Positions 1 through 11,989 of a stretch of DNA of 64,000 bases are shown one piece after another. The stretch is taken from contig NC_081815.1 of the NCBI RefSeq assembly GCF_030704535.1, positions 1,193,001-1,257,000 of the forward strand, written 5' to 3'. Position 1 is the stretch's first letter. The number at the start of each line of letters is the position of its first letter. The DNA is from Vitis vinifera (Eukaryota; Streptophyta; Magnoliopsida; Vitales; Vitaceae). A program made the translations under genes and the position numbers. Below the pieces are notes generated by a model, which searched no databases, was not told where the DNA came from, and was given only the letters and a program-made list of their open reading frames with translations.

Positions 1-1447
1 ATATTGCGTCTTCTGAGTGTAGTAGTATATCATTAACAAGGGTGTCTTTTCCCTTTTTTCTCTCTGTGTGTGCAGTTTCTGTTTCGTGTTGCACTGCTTT
101 GTTCTTACAGATTAAATTCCTTTATATATATAAAGAAAATCAAGAAAATAAGCTGTCCAAATGTCTCTGTTATCTTAATTTTGGCTTCAGTTCTTAGGGT
201 TTTTTTTTTGGTTAGAGTTAAATGCCTGTCAAAAGTTTCAGTTTGAATCTGGTATCCTGAAACATGTTTTTTTCTTGAATTGCATGAATTTGAAATAAAG
301 GTTATTTGCTTTCTATTTGAGTTTTGTGCAACGGAAATCTTAGATGTACTCTAGCAAGGTGAATACGTTTCTACTTTGTTTTCTTCTCCTTCATCTTCTA
401 CCTATTCACATTCACTTTCAACTAGTCTTCTGTTTATCTCTAATTCCCCATATTTCTATCAAGTTCCCCATTTCTATCAAGATGAATTATGTTCTTGTGA
501 TGTTTTGCTTGCGCTTTATGCTGAAATAGGGTCCAAGGGTCTTTGAACAAGCTTGCTGCTAACTGCATATATCTCAGCAGGTAGTCCCAGCATTTCCAAT
601 GCCTTTAAGAAAGATTTTTTGTGCACTTGTGTTTTTTTGTCACACATTCAACTTCAAATAAGGTTTGAAGGGGTGTCGAATAAGCTTGTTGTCTAACTGT
701 CCACACCTCACAGTAGGTGGTCCTAATGCCCAGAATGACCTGAGTTGCTTTTTGCTTATTGGAACAGAAGCTTTCTAATCCTGTCTGATCCATTTTCTGG
801 TTGAATGACATTTTATTTATCATTTCACCTCGTGAGGAGAATTTTGGGATTTCATTGATTTCTTTTCAAATTTCTTAATTCTCTATTAAAAAGCTTCAGC
901 AATTCTAATGGGCCTTGATATGTTCAAGATCTACTATTCCTTGTTTGTCTCTGCAGCATCAATAGGATTGGAAAACCCTTAGGTATTTATTTCTAGAAAT
1001 AGTTAAATTGTGTAGAATTACTAAGTTACAGGGCTTTGGAATATCTTTTTATTACTGATAAATCTTTTTATGTGTGGTACCTTGGTGTGCCCTTTCCAAG
1101 ACGCTGTTATTCTATCCTGTTTTATTCACAATAAAAAAAAAAATCCTGTTATGTGTGAACAGAAGTTAATACATATATCATTTTTCCAGTTATTTGTGTA
1201 TTTATGTGTATGGCTTGTATTAAAAAATTTGTTTCTCTTTCAGAAGCAGTATATGTTTTAATGTTATACCTAAAAGGGTTGTGTTTGCTCCCCTGACTAG
1301 TCAGTTTGGTCCTTTCTAACTTCGCTTGACTTTGTTGTTTTCATGTCTTCAAAGGAGAACAAATATTCATACCTACTTTATGTGGCTACCTTGCTTCAGT
1401 TACCGATGGTTATTGACATGTTGTATTCAACTCACTCTATATTGCAG
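1..1447 (+). other. Intronic DNA of the Alfin-like gene, no exon recognised
   Basis: T-rich non-coding DNA upstream of the first recognisable AL exon. The exons for the N-terminal part of an Alfin-like protein should precede position 1448, but I find no such coding sequence here, so they probably lie left of the window. The segment ends in a polypyrimidine-poor acceptor, attgcag, at 1441-1447. Confidence 0.55.
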
Positions 1448-4400
1448 AGAAGGAAAATCTTTGCCTTTATGGATTCCCTAATGAACTGTGGGAAGTTAAT
1501 TTACCTGCTGAAGAGGTGCCGCCTGAGCTCCCTGAACCTGCCTTAGGTATTAATTTTGCCAGAGATGGGATGCAAGAAAAGGACTGGTTGTCTCTGGTTG
1601 CTGTGCACAGTGATGCTTGGTTACTTGCTGTGGCCTTCTATTTTGGTGCCAGGTTTGGTTTTGATAAAGCTGACAGGTATATCTTTCTTTAACATTCTAA
1701 CCTCTGTCCTAGAGGCCTAATTCCTGAGTTTCATCTTTGCACCAAAAACTTCTCCCAACTTTTTCGCCTTGATCGTTTTTGTTCTATTCTATTCTATAAT
1801 CATTAAATCCAGATCGATTCATCTGTCTAATATATTCCTTTTTATTCTTCATCATCCTGTTCATTTTTTAAATGGTTTTCATTGCAGCAGTTTTGGAAAA
1901 TCCTAGGCTAGAAATATTGCTCTTCATGGTATTTATTGCTGTTCTATTTCATGCATAATATCTGAATCCATGGACAAGTGCCACTTGTGTTATTTTGACA
2001 TGTATGCCCAATGATGCATGAGCCTGTTGTGACCAATTGCCTGTAATTCATCTATAATATTGCCATGTGGGCCTGCTGGAATAAAGTGATGTGATGTATT
2101 CATAATGTCCCCACGCAAGTAAAAACGGTGATCCAAGACTTCCTTCTCTATGTTAAGGGGTAGTGGCATCTTGGCACTGGATGTGGATGGCCACCCAGAA
2201 GGAGGATCCCTACTTTCCATCCTTTGGGGTTGAACGCTTGACAGTTGATACAGTCACATTTCCTTCTTTTAAAAGTTGAAGGGATTAAAACCTTTTTACT
2301 TGGTTTCCTAGGATTGAGAGGAAGGGAGAGAGGGGGACAACCCTTCCCCCAGATATACCTTATGCTAAGGGAATAGGAGGTCGACTTCTCTTACTTGATT
2401 CGAACTAGGTCATCCCTCCTGCTCAATCCCCTTAAATGTAATTGTTGGCACAGTGCCATAGTTATATGCATGCTCGAGTTGGAAGTAGGGCTTCAAGAGT
2501 CCAAATGGGGACTTGCCTCCATCACTAGATAATGAGGATTTGATTTAGAATCGTGTTGGAGCCTTGTTTAAATGGGAAAAATTTTGTGTGTTGGACGTGT
2601 ATTGAGCTCATTTTACAATTATTAAAAGTCTTGTTTGGGATAATGTTTAACTGTAGAAGACGTAGAAGTAAAAGTAATTGCTACTACAACACAATTAAAT
2701 TTTATGTTTGCAAATTGTATTCTAAAAATGCTTCTAAGATAAGGATTATTATAATATTTAAAAAAAATTTAATTAAATAAAAATCTGCTTCACTACTGTG
2801 TTTGAGGAAAAACATGAGTCTACTTACATCTTTCAAAGGTGGATAAATCATGTTGGGGAATGTTGGGCCCATAGTTGAGAATGCTATTCAAACACTCAAA
2901 AATTGTCAAATGCCACTTTTAGCATTTGAGAAACTCTCCCAAATATGGCTTAAGAGGGGTGGAGACTTGGCTATGTTGTTTGGGTAAGCCAAGTTCTTGA
3001 AAGCCAAATAAGTGGTTTAGAGTCTTTATTTAAAGTGGGAGGTCCTAAGCAACAGGGACTACCCTTTTGTGCACAACAGATTTTTTGAGTCTAAGCAATC
3101 GGCCTCAGCTTGGCCTACACTGTGCTGTGTGCTTTGGGCCAATGACCCTGTTGCTGTGCATTCTCCATACTCCTATGCCAATGCCCAATTGACCATCCCA
3201 CAATGCAAAGGTTTGAAGAGCTCCAAATCTTAAATCCAGCTTTTGGAATGCTCTTTAGTTATTGAGTTTCCCAATTAGAATTCCAACTCTTAGGTTTGCC
3301 ATTCTCTTCTATCCTCTCTCTCCACTCTCTCCTCTCAAGATACTCCACTACCCCTCAAAGTTTCTCACTTGACCATTCTAGTGGCTGGCCTCCTCCACAT
3401 AATAACTTAGCCTAAATAGTAATTAGATATATTTGAATCTTAGAACAAGGAAGGGATAAGAAAATGATGAAAATATTTTTAAGCTATTTTAAGCATTTTG
3501 TTGCAAATGGTTTTTTTTTTTTCCCTTTAATTCTTTTCCAAGATCCAATTACTACGATGGAAATTCTGGAAAGAAGTGCTAGTGCATGTGGCTTAAAATA
3601 TAAGTGTGCCTATCAAAAGAAAAAAAAATGTGTGCATGAAAAGGAGGGAAAACCCATTGTCCTTTTGATTTGGTCAAAACTAAATTTTGCCTTGCAATTG
3701 AACTTTCATATTTGCTTTTTATGAAAATGAAGCTCTAAAACCAACATCTCCTGATTCCACCCCCTCCACATGAATGGACTGTTTCTCCCTCTCCCATCAT
3801 GAATGGATCATGTCTCCTTCCTGAACAGAACGACTTGAGAACTCCTCATGTGAATGTAATGGCTGAATGGACCTCTGTATAGACTTTGGCAGAAATTCCC
3901 TGTTGAATGGCTTCAGAATGAGCTGCCTGTGTTAGCGATAACATGGGGTGGCCATGTTAGCGATAACATGGGGAGGCCGTGTTAGCAATAACACGGGCAA
4001 ATTACACCTGGCAAAGAATCTTTTCTGTTATGACTATGACCTATAAGACAGCGACATGTGAAAAGAACTAAGGGATATACATAAAAAGGAAATCAGAAAG
4101 AATATCAGCTTTTTGAGACCACAACACTTCCCGCTTATGGATAGGCTGTCTCTGTTCCATGAAGATAAAAAGCAAAAGCATCTGGTTATGGATCAAGGGA
4201 AGCTGTTCATTAGGAGTGTATACTTTTTGTTACATCTTTGTTGCAGAATGTATACTTTTTGTTGCATCTTTGTTGCATGTTAATCCATTGGGTCTCTTAA
4301 ATATGCTTGTTATATGAGGCTGCTGAACATTACCAAATTGGATGCTGTATTTTATAGTTTTATTCAATAAAAAATTGCTGGAATTTTTAATGCAGGAAAC

Positions 4401-5235
4401 GTCTTTTCAATATGATTAATGATCTTCCAACAATATTTGAGGTTGTGACTGGAGCTGCAAAGAAACAAGTAAAGGAGAAGTCATCAGTTTCGAACCATAG
4501 TAGCAACAAATCCAAGTCAAACTCGAAAGTGGTAATTTTTTTTTTTTCATCTTTCTAGTTTCCTTTGATAAATGAATGAGGAGCATTAGTTATCTAGTGT
4601 CAAATATTGTCTTGACATGTTCACAGCTGATGATAATTGAACTGGTAATGTGTCTATTTATGGTAACTTACCTTTATCACTAATTCCTATATGGAATTCA
4701 ATTTAGACAGTTGAATGTCAATTATTAGCTTGACTATCATGGTCTGACATGACTATGACAAGAAATCTTTCCTTATTAATGTATGTAGCAAAAACACAAC
4801 GAATATTTTTATTTTGCCCTGTCTGGAATGTGCCTGCCCTCATGGCCGCATTGGAATTCATTATTTTTCTTGGTCATGATTTCTGAGTGTTCATTTCCAA
4901 ACATTAATTGATATTTCACTTTGTTTACATGTTGCTGTCACATTACCGTATCTATTCTGGAAATAAAACAGAGAGGATCTGAATCAGCTAAATATTTAAA
5001 GGGTGGGCAGCCAAAGGATGAGGAAGAAGGATTGGATGAGGTAGATGAGGAGGAGCATGGGGATACCTTGTGTGGTGCTTGCGGAGAGAACTATGCTTCA
5101 GATGAATTCTGGATATGCTGTGACATATGTGAGAAATGGTTCCATGGGAAGTGTGTGAAGATCACCCCTGCGAGGGCTGAGCACATCAAACAGTACAAGT
5201 GCCCCTCATGCAGCAACAAGAGAGCAAGGCCTTGA
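1448..5235 (+). CDS. Alfin-like PHD-finger protein, last three exons (5' partial)
   Basis: Alfin-like proteins are nuclear chromatin readers. Their C-terminal PHD finger binds H3K4 di/trimethyl marks, and the N-terminal Alfin domain mediates protein contacts, including with PRC1 components in Arabidopsis. Three exons join in frame: 1448-1676 (Alfin domain, begins [16 protein letters not shown]), 4396-4531 ([19 protein letters not shown], then a Ser/Lys-rich linker) and 4972-5235 (acidic hinge, then the PHD finger). All junctions are GT-AG. The finger shows the C4HC3 pattern: LCGAC, CCDIC, WFHGKC and CPSC. It ends in the usual basic tail NKRARP and a TGA at 5233-5235. The second intron is 2.7 kb. 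The start codon and about 50 residues are missing to the left. Nothing inside the visible exons is broken. Family assignment is very secure; the exact paralogue is not. Confidence 0.93.
1677..4395 (+). other. Large AL intron (2.7 kb)
   Basis: Non-coding DNA between the GT donor at 1677 and the AG ending at 4395. Its 3' part, from about 3724, is the left edge of the tandemly duplicated AL-PAL unit that recurs from about 10131. It also contains a segment (about 3811-4125) missing from the second copy. No open frame here resembles a protein. Confidence 0.7.
3930..4004. repeat. Three tandem 25-bp units, each a small hairpin
   Basis: Units start at 3930, 3955 and 3980. Each contains TGTTA-GCGA/GCAA-TAACA, an inverted repeat with a 5-6 bp stem and a 4-nt loop. 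The third unit is more diverged but keeps the stem through a compensating change (GTGTTA...TAACAC). They sit in the AL intron, in a roughly 310-bp segment absent from the duplicated copy at 10.2 kb. Confidence 0.75.
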
Positions 5236-6420
5236 TATATCCCGTTTGAGGTGGGGAAATTCTCACCTTCTGTAATTCCTGTGTTGAACTCAACTAACTG
5301 TTTAGTTGGTAAGATTTTCTCTTTCTTGGTCCTTTGTCACGGTAGATGTATTGAATACTATGGTCTTAGGAATGTTGTTACTTGTTATTTGGATGTACTC
5401 TAGTCTGCAGGTCGTGAAACATGTTCTTTTCTATTCTGAATTGGAATATATATTAGTTTCTTCTCTACAGAAAAACATCTGTAGGTGTGGTAGGCCTTGT
5501 TAATCGTCCTCCATTCTGTTCACAGATATGAAGTCTTCCGTATTTTTACTTTCATTTTATTGGATTTGATGGCAAAATACTCTAGAGTGCCTGCATTTAG
5601 AATGATCTTATGATCTAGAAATGGTAACCTGAGGCCATTGCATTGACAAAATCAATAGGAAGCACAATGGAAATAGGTGTATGAATACCACTTTTGCAGA
5701 AAATCTTTAGTTCTGTTTCCAGTTCCCACCCAACAACCAAACTTCTGATCCCTCTCTAGGTCTAGACACGTTTTTTCAGTTGGATGCTTCTTGATGAATG
5801 CATTCACACTTCCCTTTCTCCAAAAGGGTCCATGGGTGTTTACCAAATTTTCTGTTTTTCTTTTTCCTTTTTTATGACCGAGGAGCCTTCCCTGGCAGAG
5901 TCCTTGAGACTCCATGGGGATCCAAATCTTTGGGTGTTGATTGCATCCCACCATAACCAACATCGGATAATCCAGGAAATGCAACCAGTTGCAGGAATTA
6001 AACACTGGAATCCAATCCACAACCGGCAGGATGTTCACCTAACATTTGACCCAAAGCCCAACTCCATAATCTCACAGATTGAGAACAAATTCCATTGTTA
6101 CTAAATGTACTGATCATTGTTGTTATGGTGTCTGGATAGCCTCATATTGGGCTTTTGATTATCATTATATGGTTTAGTAGGGTATTATTATACATAAGGT
6201 GATTAACTTATTACTTTGTTTGGTCAGCTGGAAAAAGGCAGAAAGTGGGGTTGATGGTGGCTACTTTTTCTGATGTCTGGTGGATGGTGATGGTCTATAG
6301 TCAATGCACTACGAAAAAGGAGGTCCAAGTCATATAAAGCATTTATGCGTAAAGGCTTATGACCATTATTAAAAGGGCTTGTGTACATTGAAAAAATGAT
6401 TTCCAATTCAATGGCTTCTA
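5236..6420 (+). other. AL 3' untranslated and downstream region (duplicated block)
   Basis: The sequence after the AL stop matches 11990-12714 and 15199-15960 at high identity, so it is part of the tandem unit. The first few hundred bases are probably AL 3' UTR. Open frames here are short and chance-like, and the same open stretches are disrupted in the other copies. Confidence 0.6.
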
Positions 6421-7424
6421 TTTATTTTATTTAGACAAGGAGGTTTCAATTTAAAAAAATGTTTGATTTACTTTTTATTAGAAAAAGGAGTGATATAATA
6501 AAATTCATTTAAGGAAAATATTTGAATTTGGGTTTATTTACAAGAACATAATTTTTATTTAAAGAAAATGATTTTTATGATGAAAAGATCTCAATCCCAT
6601 TTTATTTACAAGAGAAATACTTTCATGATTTTTTATTTTTGAATACAAATTTTTCACAAGACAAACAAGTCTTAATACGTGAACCTAAGATAAAAATATA
6701 TTTCAATTTAAATGTTCCAATTTGATTTAAAAATAGATTTAATTATTCAAAATGTTTTACAAATTTATTTGAAGTGAAATATTTGTAAAGATAGAAATCA
6801 CTTACAATTATCCGATTTAAAATTTATAATATAAGAAATAATTATTCGAATTATACATACTTCAACACGATGGCATTTGCCTACTCATTTCATTCTTTGA
6901 TTGAAATACAATACAACAATAAAGACAAATAAATAAAAAAATATTATACCTATTCTTGAATCCTTTTGGATCTTTTATCCTATAAATTCTTTTTTCTTAG
7001 TTGTTTTTATTAGTCTTCCTATCTCTTACCTCTTTTCTTCTTAAAAAGGACTCGTTTCTTTCCTTAAAAATTCTTATCCTCTCCCTCTTTCAAAATTCTG
7101 CTTTTTATGTAAAAAAATTACATTTTTCCATTGAAAAAAAATTCTCATTCTTCCCCCAAATATTTTTCTTTTTCCCTAAAAAAAGTCCGATTTTCCATAA
7201 AAAATTTAGATTTTTTATTTAAAAAATTCTAATTTATTTCTCTTTCTAGTCCTATTTTTTTCCTTAAAAAAAATAAATAAAGTAAAATAAAATAGAATAT
7301 AATAGAATAAAATAATAAAAAATACAAACGTGCTAAGAGTGAAAGGAAGGAAAGTTTTTGATGTGATAGATTTAAAATCCATAAATAAAAATTGGACAAG
7401 AACTTTCTAATTCAAAATCTATAT
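6421..7424 (+). other. AT-rich distal upstream region of PAL copy 1
   Basis: Very AT-rich DNA with a T/C-rich stretch at about 6990-7260 and no coding signal. It does not resemble the region upstream of PAL copy 2 (15.97-17.13 kb), although the flanking DNA on both sides is duplicated. Confidence 0.6.
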
Positions 7425-7507
7425 ACCAACCCTACTTTTTCTATTTTCCACGAAGACTTGACCATGGAAATTGTCTGGCAGCCCCTCGTCCACCGTGGCC
7501 TATAAAT
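7425..7507 (+). promoter_or_regulatory. PAL copy 1 core promoter: AC-II-type element and TATA box
   Basis: ACCAACC at 7425-7431 is an exact match to the AC-II element bound by R2R3-MYB regulators of phenylpropanoid genes. TATAAAT at 7501-7507 lies 76 bp downstream of it and 102 bp before the start codon. The ATG at 7510 is too close to the TATA box to be transcribed, which supports initiation at 7603. Confidence 0.72.
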
Positions 7508-7602
7508 TGATGCTACTCATCCCATTCAACCCATCAACCCATCTGCAATCCACACACACCTCTCCAGCTCTCCTCTCTCCGCTAGAGTTGTTTTTAGACT
7601 CA

Positions 7603-9903
7603 ATGTCTATGTCTATCAATGGTGTTTCTCCTTCATTTCAGAGCTTTCGGCCTCCCACTCTCCCTCTACCTGTAGAGGAAGAGAACCCCTTCTCCATATT
7701 GGGGGAGTCTCGTCATGTACTGGCTCCACCGCACTGGAAGAAGGCTGCTGAGGCCCTACAGTGTGGTCATTTTGATGAGGTGTGCGGCATGGTGTCGCAG
7801 TTTGCACATGCGCAAACTGTGGATATTCAGGGCACGGCTCTCACAGTGGCCCAGGTCACTGCTCTTGCACGTGGGGATCATGTTAGGGTCGCTCTCGATG
7901 AGGAGGCGGCCCGAGGCCGCGTGACGAGGAGTGCTGATTGGGTGGCTGAGAACATCTCTCGGGGCACGGACACGTACGGGGTGACTACTGGCTTCGGTGC
8001 CACTTCCCATCGGCGGACCAACAAGACCGCTGATCTTCAGACCGAGCTGATTCGGTTTCTCAATGCTGGAGTGATCGGGAAGGAGACTCTTCCGGCGAGT
8101 TTTTCCAAGGCTGCTATGCTTGTTCGAGCGAATACTTTGATGCAAGGGTATTCGGGCATTCGGTGGGAGATACTTGAGGCCATGGCCAAGCTGATAAACC
8201 TCAATTTGATCCCTAAACTGCCTTTGAGGGGGACCATCACTGCTTCTGGGGACCTTGTGCCCTTATCTTATATTGCTGGAGTATTAACTGGGAGGCATAA
8301 TTCCAAGGTTGTGACGCCTGAGGGGGAAGAAATCACGGCCATGGAAGCTCTGAAGAGAGCTGGCATTGAAGCCCCTTTTCAGCTGCAGGCGAAGGAAGGT
8401 CTGGCTCTTGTGAATGGGACTGCTGTTGGGTCAGCGGTGGCCGCAACGGTTTGTTTTGATGCCAACATCTTGGGGCTCCTTGCGGAGGTTCTGTCTGCCT
8501 TGTTCTGTGAAGTGATGAATGGCAAGCCTGAGTTTACGGATCCATTGACTCATGAGCTGAAACACCATCCTGGCCAGATTGAATCAGCTGCTATAATGGA
8601 ATTTCTTCTTGATGAAAGTGACTACATGAAAGCAGCAAAGCTTCGTCAAGAGAAGGATGTGTTGATGAAGCCTAAACAAGACCGGTATGCGCTCAGAACT
8701 TCTCCCCAGTGGCTGGGGCCTCAGATTGAGGTGATTCGCATGGCAACACATGCAATTGAGAGGGAAATCAATTCTGTCAACGACAACCCTTTGATCGATG
8801 TCTCTCGGGACCTTGCTCTTCATGGAGGGAACTTCCAAGGGACCCCTATTGGTGTTTCCATGGACAATCTCCGGATTGCCATTGCAGCAATTGGGAAGCT
8901 CATGTTTGCTCAATTCTCGGAACTGGTCTGTGACTATTATAATGGTGGGTTGCCTTCCAATTTGAGTGGCGGCCCCAACCCGAGCTTGGACTATGGCTTC
9001 AAAGGTGCTGAGATAGCCATGGCTGCCTACTGCTCCGAGCTTCAATACCTGGCGAACCCGGTCACAACACACGTGCAGAGCGCTGAACAACACAATCAGG
9101 ATGTGAATTCTCTGGGATTAATCTCTGCAAGGAAGAGTGCTGAAGCAGTGGAGATCCTAAAGCTCATGTCTGCAACTTACATGGTGGCACTTTGCCAGGC
9201 AGTTGACCTGAGACACCTAGAAGAAAACATGAGGGAAGTAGTGAAACATCTCATCACCCAAGTAGCAAGAAAAACCCTTTACACAGATGAAGATGGGACG
9301 CTGCTAGAATCTCGTTTCTGCGAGAAAGAACTCCAGCAGGTCGTCGAAAACTTGCCAGTTTTCTCCTATATCGACGATCCCACTAATCCTTCATACACTT
9401 TTTTGCCTCAACTCCGAGATGTACTAGTTGAAAGAGCTCTCAAAGACCCCAAATCCACCGACTCTGCGGGCTATTCCATTTTCAAGCGCATCCCCATATT
9501 TCAAGAGGAGCTGAAGGAGAGACTGATTGAGGAGATATCAAAAGCAAGAGAAAGGTTTGATAATGGAGATTTCCCAGTACCAAACAGAATCAAGAAATGC
9601 AGGACTTACCCCATATACGGATTTGTGAGGAAAGAAGTGGGAACCAAGCTCCTTAGTGGTGAAAACAAGGTGAGTCCCGGAGAGGATATAGAGAAGGTTT
9701 ATGAGGCGATAAATGATGGGAAGTTGGGAGATATGCTGATGAAGTGCTTGGCATTTTGGAAAGGCAAGCCGGGCCCTTTCACGCCGAGGCCTAGTGGGCT
9801 ATCTTCTCCAGCGCAGTTTAATCCGGAGTATTGGGGTTGGTTTGAGAAGCTAAGGTCTCCTTCTTCAGCCTCGAATGGGAGAGTGAATTGGGACCAGCTC
9901 TGA
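7603..9903 (+). CDS. PAL: Phenylalanine ammonia-lyase, intronless (copy 1)
   Basis: PAL deaminates L-phenylalanine to trans-cinnamate and ammonium, the entry step to lignin, flavonoids, stilbenes and salicylate; it is a cytosolic homotetramer. The 766-residue frame has the MIO-forming Ala-Ser-Gly at 214-216 (in [11 protein letters not shown]), the active-site Tyr125 in [12 protein letters not shown], and Phe152 in RFLNAG, where Phe rather than His marks phenylalanine rather than tyrosine preference. The C-terminal shielding domain (about 560-700) is complete. The first 45-50 residues are a variable extension, so the protein is longer than the usual 700-720. There is no intron, although most angiosperm PALs have one. 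The start was chosen as the first ATG clear of the TATA box; a second ATG at 7609 is possible. About nine residues differ from copy 2, four or five of them near the C terminus. Confidence 0.97.
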   Translation: MSMSINGVSPSFQSFRPPTLPLPVEEENPFSILGESRHVLAPPHWKKAAEALQCGHFDEVCGMVSQFAHAQTVDIQGTALTVAQVTALARGDHVRVALDEEAARGRVTRSADWVAENISRGTDTYGVTTGFGATSHRRTNKTADLQTELIRFLNAGVIGKETLPASFSKAAMLVRANTLMQGYSGIRWEILEAMAKLINLNLIPKLPLRGTITASGDLVPLSYIAGVLTGRHNSKVVTPEGEEITAMEALKRAGIEAPFQLQAKEGLALVNGTAVGSAVAATVCFDANILGLLAEVLSALFCEVMNGKPEFTDPLTHELKHHPGQIESAAIMEFLLDESDYMKAAKLRQEKDVLMKPKQDRYALRTSPQWLGPQIEVIRMATHAIEREINSVNDNPLIDVSRDLALHGGNFQGTPIGVSMDNLRIAIAAIGKLMFAQFSELVCDYYNGGLPSNLSGGPNPSLDYGFKGAEIAMAAYCSELQYLANPVTTHVQSAEQHNQDVNSLGLISARKSAEAVEILKLMSATYMVALCQAVDLRHLEENMREVVKHLITQVARKTLYTDEDGTLLESRFCEKELQQVVENLPVFSYIDDPTNPSYTFLPQLRDVLVERALKDPKSTDSAGYSIFKRIPIFQEELKERLIEEISKARERFDNGDFPVPNRIKKCRTYPIYGFVRKEVGTKLLSGENKVSPGEDIEKVYEAINDGKLGDMLMKCLAFWKGKPGPFTPRPSGLSSPAQFNPEYWGWFEKLRSPSSASNGRVNWDQL

Positions 9904-10130
9904 GTAGAAGGAAGGAAAAGGCATTAATTACGAAGATGAGAACAATTATAATGTTTGTTTGTGTGTTTCTAATGCTGTTTTGTACTAGAATTTTGATTCC
10001 CATTAAGTAAAAATCCAATTCCGACAAACATGATATGACTTCAAAATATGGATAAATCACATTGAATATGGGAGGATAGGGAATTTTACCTAAACATCTC
10101 CTGAAAATGAATAAATCCAATTGCTTTTAA
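9904..10130 (+). other. PAL copy 1 3' UTR and duplication junction
   Basis: The first 140 bp match the region after PAL copy 2 (19607-19750) with small indels and probably form the 3' UTR. At about 10131 the sequence switches to a copy of AL intron DNA (3724 onward), which marks the tandem-duplication junction. Confidence 0.6.
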
Positions 10131-10466
10131 GAAAATGAGACTCTAAGACCAACTTCTCCTGATTCCACCCCCTCCACATGAATGGACAATCTCTCCCTCC
10201 CTCATCATGAATGGATAGTGTCTACTTCCCACTTATGGACGGGCCATCTCAAATGGTGTTCCATGAAGATAAAAAGCAAAAGCAATTGTTTATGGATCAA
10301 GGGAAGCTGTTCACTAGGAGTGTATACTTTTCGTTGCATCTTTGTTCCACGCTAATCCATTGGGTTTCTTGAATATGCTTGTTATATGAGGCTGCTGAAC
10401 ATTGGCAAATGGGTGCTGTATTTTATTGTTTTATTCAATAACAAATTGCTGGAATTTTTAATTTAG

Positions 10467-11989
10467 GAAACGCCTTTTCAATATGATTAATGATCTTCCA
10501 ACAATATTTGAGGTTGTGACCGGAGCTGCAAAGAAACAAGTGAAGGAGAAGTCATCAGTTTCAAACCATAGCAGCAACAAATCCAAGTCAAAATCAAAAG
10601 TGGTAAGTTTTTTTGGGAGAATTGTGCTTTGAGGTCAGTTTGGGACTGATAAATGATAAATGAATGAGGAGTATTAGTTATCTAGTGTCAAATATTGTCT
10701 TGACATGTTCACAGCTGGGGATAATTGAACTAGTAAGGTGTCCACTTATGGTAACTCACTTTTATGACTAATTCATATATGGGCTTCAATTTAGATATTT
10801 GAATGTCAATTATTAGCTCGACTATCATAGCCTGACATGACTATTGTTGATGCCTCGCGCTCCTGGTGTTCCACGCAGTTGCCAAATGGATGCGCGACCT
10901 CAACCAATATAGGTTCTTGACTCAGTCGCTATACCTGCAAAAGACGTCCGGATAGGGTGTCCGGACGCACCCTCCGATGGTTTTGTCAGCCATGGTTAGA
11001 GAGAGATAATCAGTTGGCTTTTTACTAGGTATTTCCAGCTTACCTCCTCTTTGTGTGAAGGTTGATATATATAGTATCAGAAGCTTTGATTCCCTCTTTA
11101 ATGGCAGGGAGATATTTTGTGTTGTTATGATGACATTAGGTGGTGGCAGGGCTATCACCACCCTACGGGTGGCTGACAGAGATCATGGTAGGTGATGCGG
11201 CTCTCAGAGATCGTGGGAAGTGACCATGTGGAATGATCATAGGAAGTGACTTGTTGTCACTTCATCTTGTCCTCTCACCCTGCAGGCGGCAGAACGTGGG
11301 CCATGACAGGCTGTTGTGGTAACGTGTGAGACTTGCTTACTTTAGTCAATGATCCGGACTATTGTATCCGGATGGAATATGTTGATCATCTGGATGTATT
11401 GTGTAAGCCGTCCGGATGATATGTTTATAAGTGTCGTTTGATCTTCCTTGAGGTAGTCCGGAAAAGCGTGCCATGTGTGCTTTATAGGAAGATCCGGATG
11501 AGGGTGACTCGGATGACAATGCGTGCCATGTGTCACTGTAAGATGCGTGCCACGTGTTCTCGGAGGGAGGGGTCCCTACAACTATGATATCGATGATATC
11601 TTCCTTATTAATGTATGTAGCAAAAACACAAAAAATATTTTTACTTTGCCCTGTCTGGATTATGCCTGCCCTCACTTTGTTTACATGTTGCTGTCACATT
11701 ACTGTATCCATTCTGGAAACAAAACAGAGAGGATCTGAATCAGAAAATATTCAAAGGTTGGGCAGCCAAAGGATGAGGAAGAAGGTTTGGATGAGGTAGA
11801 TGAGGAGGAACATGGGGATACCTTGTGTGGTGCTTGTGGAGAGAACTATGCTTCAGATGAGTTCTGGATATGCTGCGACATATGTGAGAAATGGTTCCAC
11901 GGAAGTGTGTGAAGATCACCCCTGCGAGGGCTGAGCACATCAAACAGTACAAGTGCCCCTCATGCAGCAACAAGAGAGCAATGCCTTGA
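10467..11989 (+). pseudogene. Truncated, frameshifted Alfin-like copy
   Basis: This holds copies of the last two AL exons: 10467-10602 (splice sites intact) and 11728-11989 (PHD finger, TGA at 11987-11989). The Alfin-domain exon was not included in the duplication. The last exon has two single-base deletions relative to the parent, near 11743 (in the SESAKYL region) and near 11901 (in the FHGKC region of the PHD finger), so no intact finger can be made. The intron between the two exons carries a solo LTR. It has no promoter or start of its own. Confidence 0.9.
10845..11580. mobile_element. Solo LTR of a gypsy element, with 5-bp target duplication
   Basis: A 736-bp sequence starts TGTTGATGCCTCGCG and ends GGTCCCTACA. 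It is flanked by ACTAT at 10840-10844 and 11581-11585. It is clearly related to, but diverged from, the 805-bp LTRs of the gypsy element at 26596-37097: same termini, same block around GGTGTCCGGACGCACCCT, same TCCGGA-rich 3' part. There is no internal sequence, so it is a recombination product. The uninterrupted AL copy at about 4755 shows the empty site. Confidence 0.9.

Noticed and set aside
605..823. Short frames on both strands in the first 3.7 kb
   Set aside because: They lie in AL intron DNA, have no domain-like sequence and are not kept in the duplicated copy.
2330..2450. Possible tRNA-derived SINE (a B-box-like TTCGAA sequence on the minus strand)
   Set aside because: No A-box at the right spacing, no poly(A) or T tail, and no second copy in the window.
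3930..4004. CRISPR-like repeat array
   Set aside because: Three contiguous units without unique spacers, in a eukaryotic intron.
5652..6104. Frames of 106 and 128 codons on opposite strands downstream of AL
   Set aside because: The same segment in copies 2 and 3 is broken by indels, and the sequences look like no protein family.
8584..9093. A 169-codon minus-strand frame inside PAL, repeated in copy 2
   Set aside because: It is a codon-bias shadow of the PAL frame, conserved only because PAL is.
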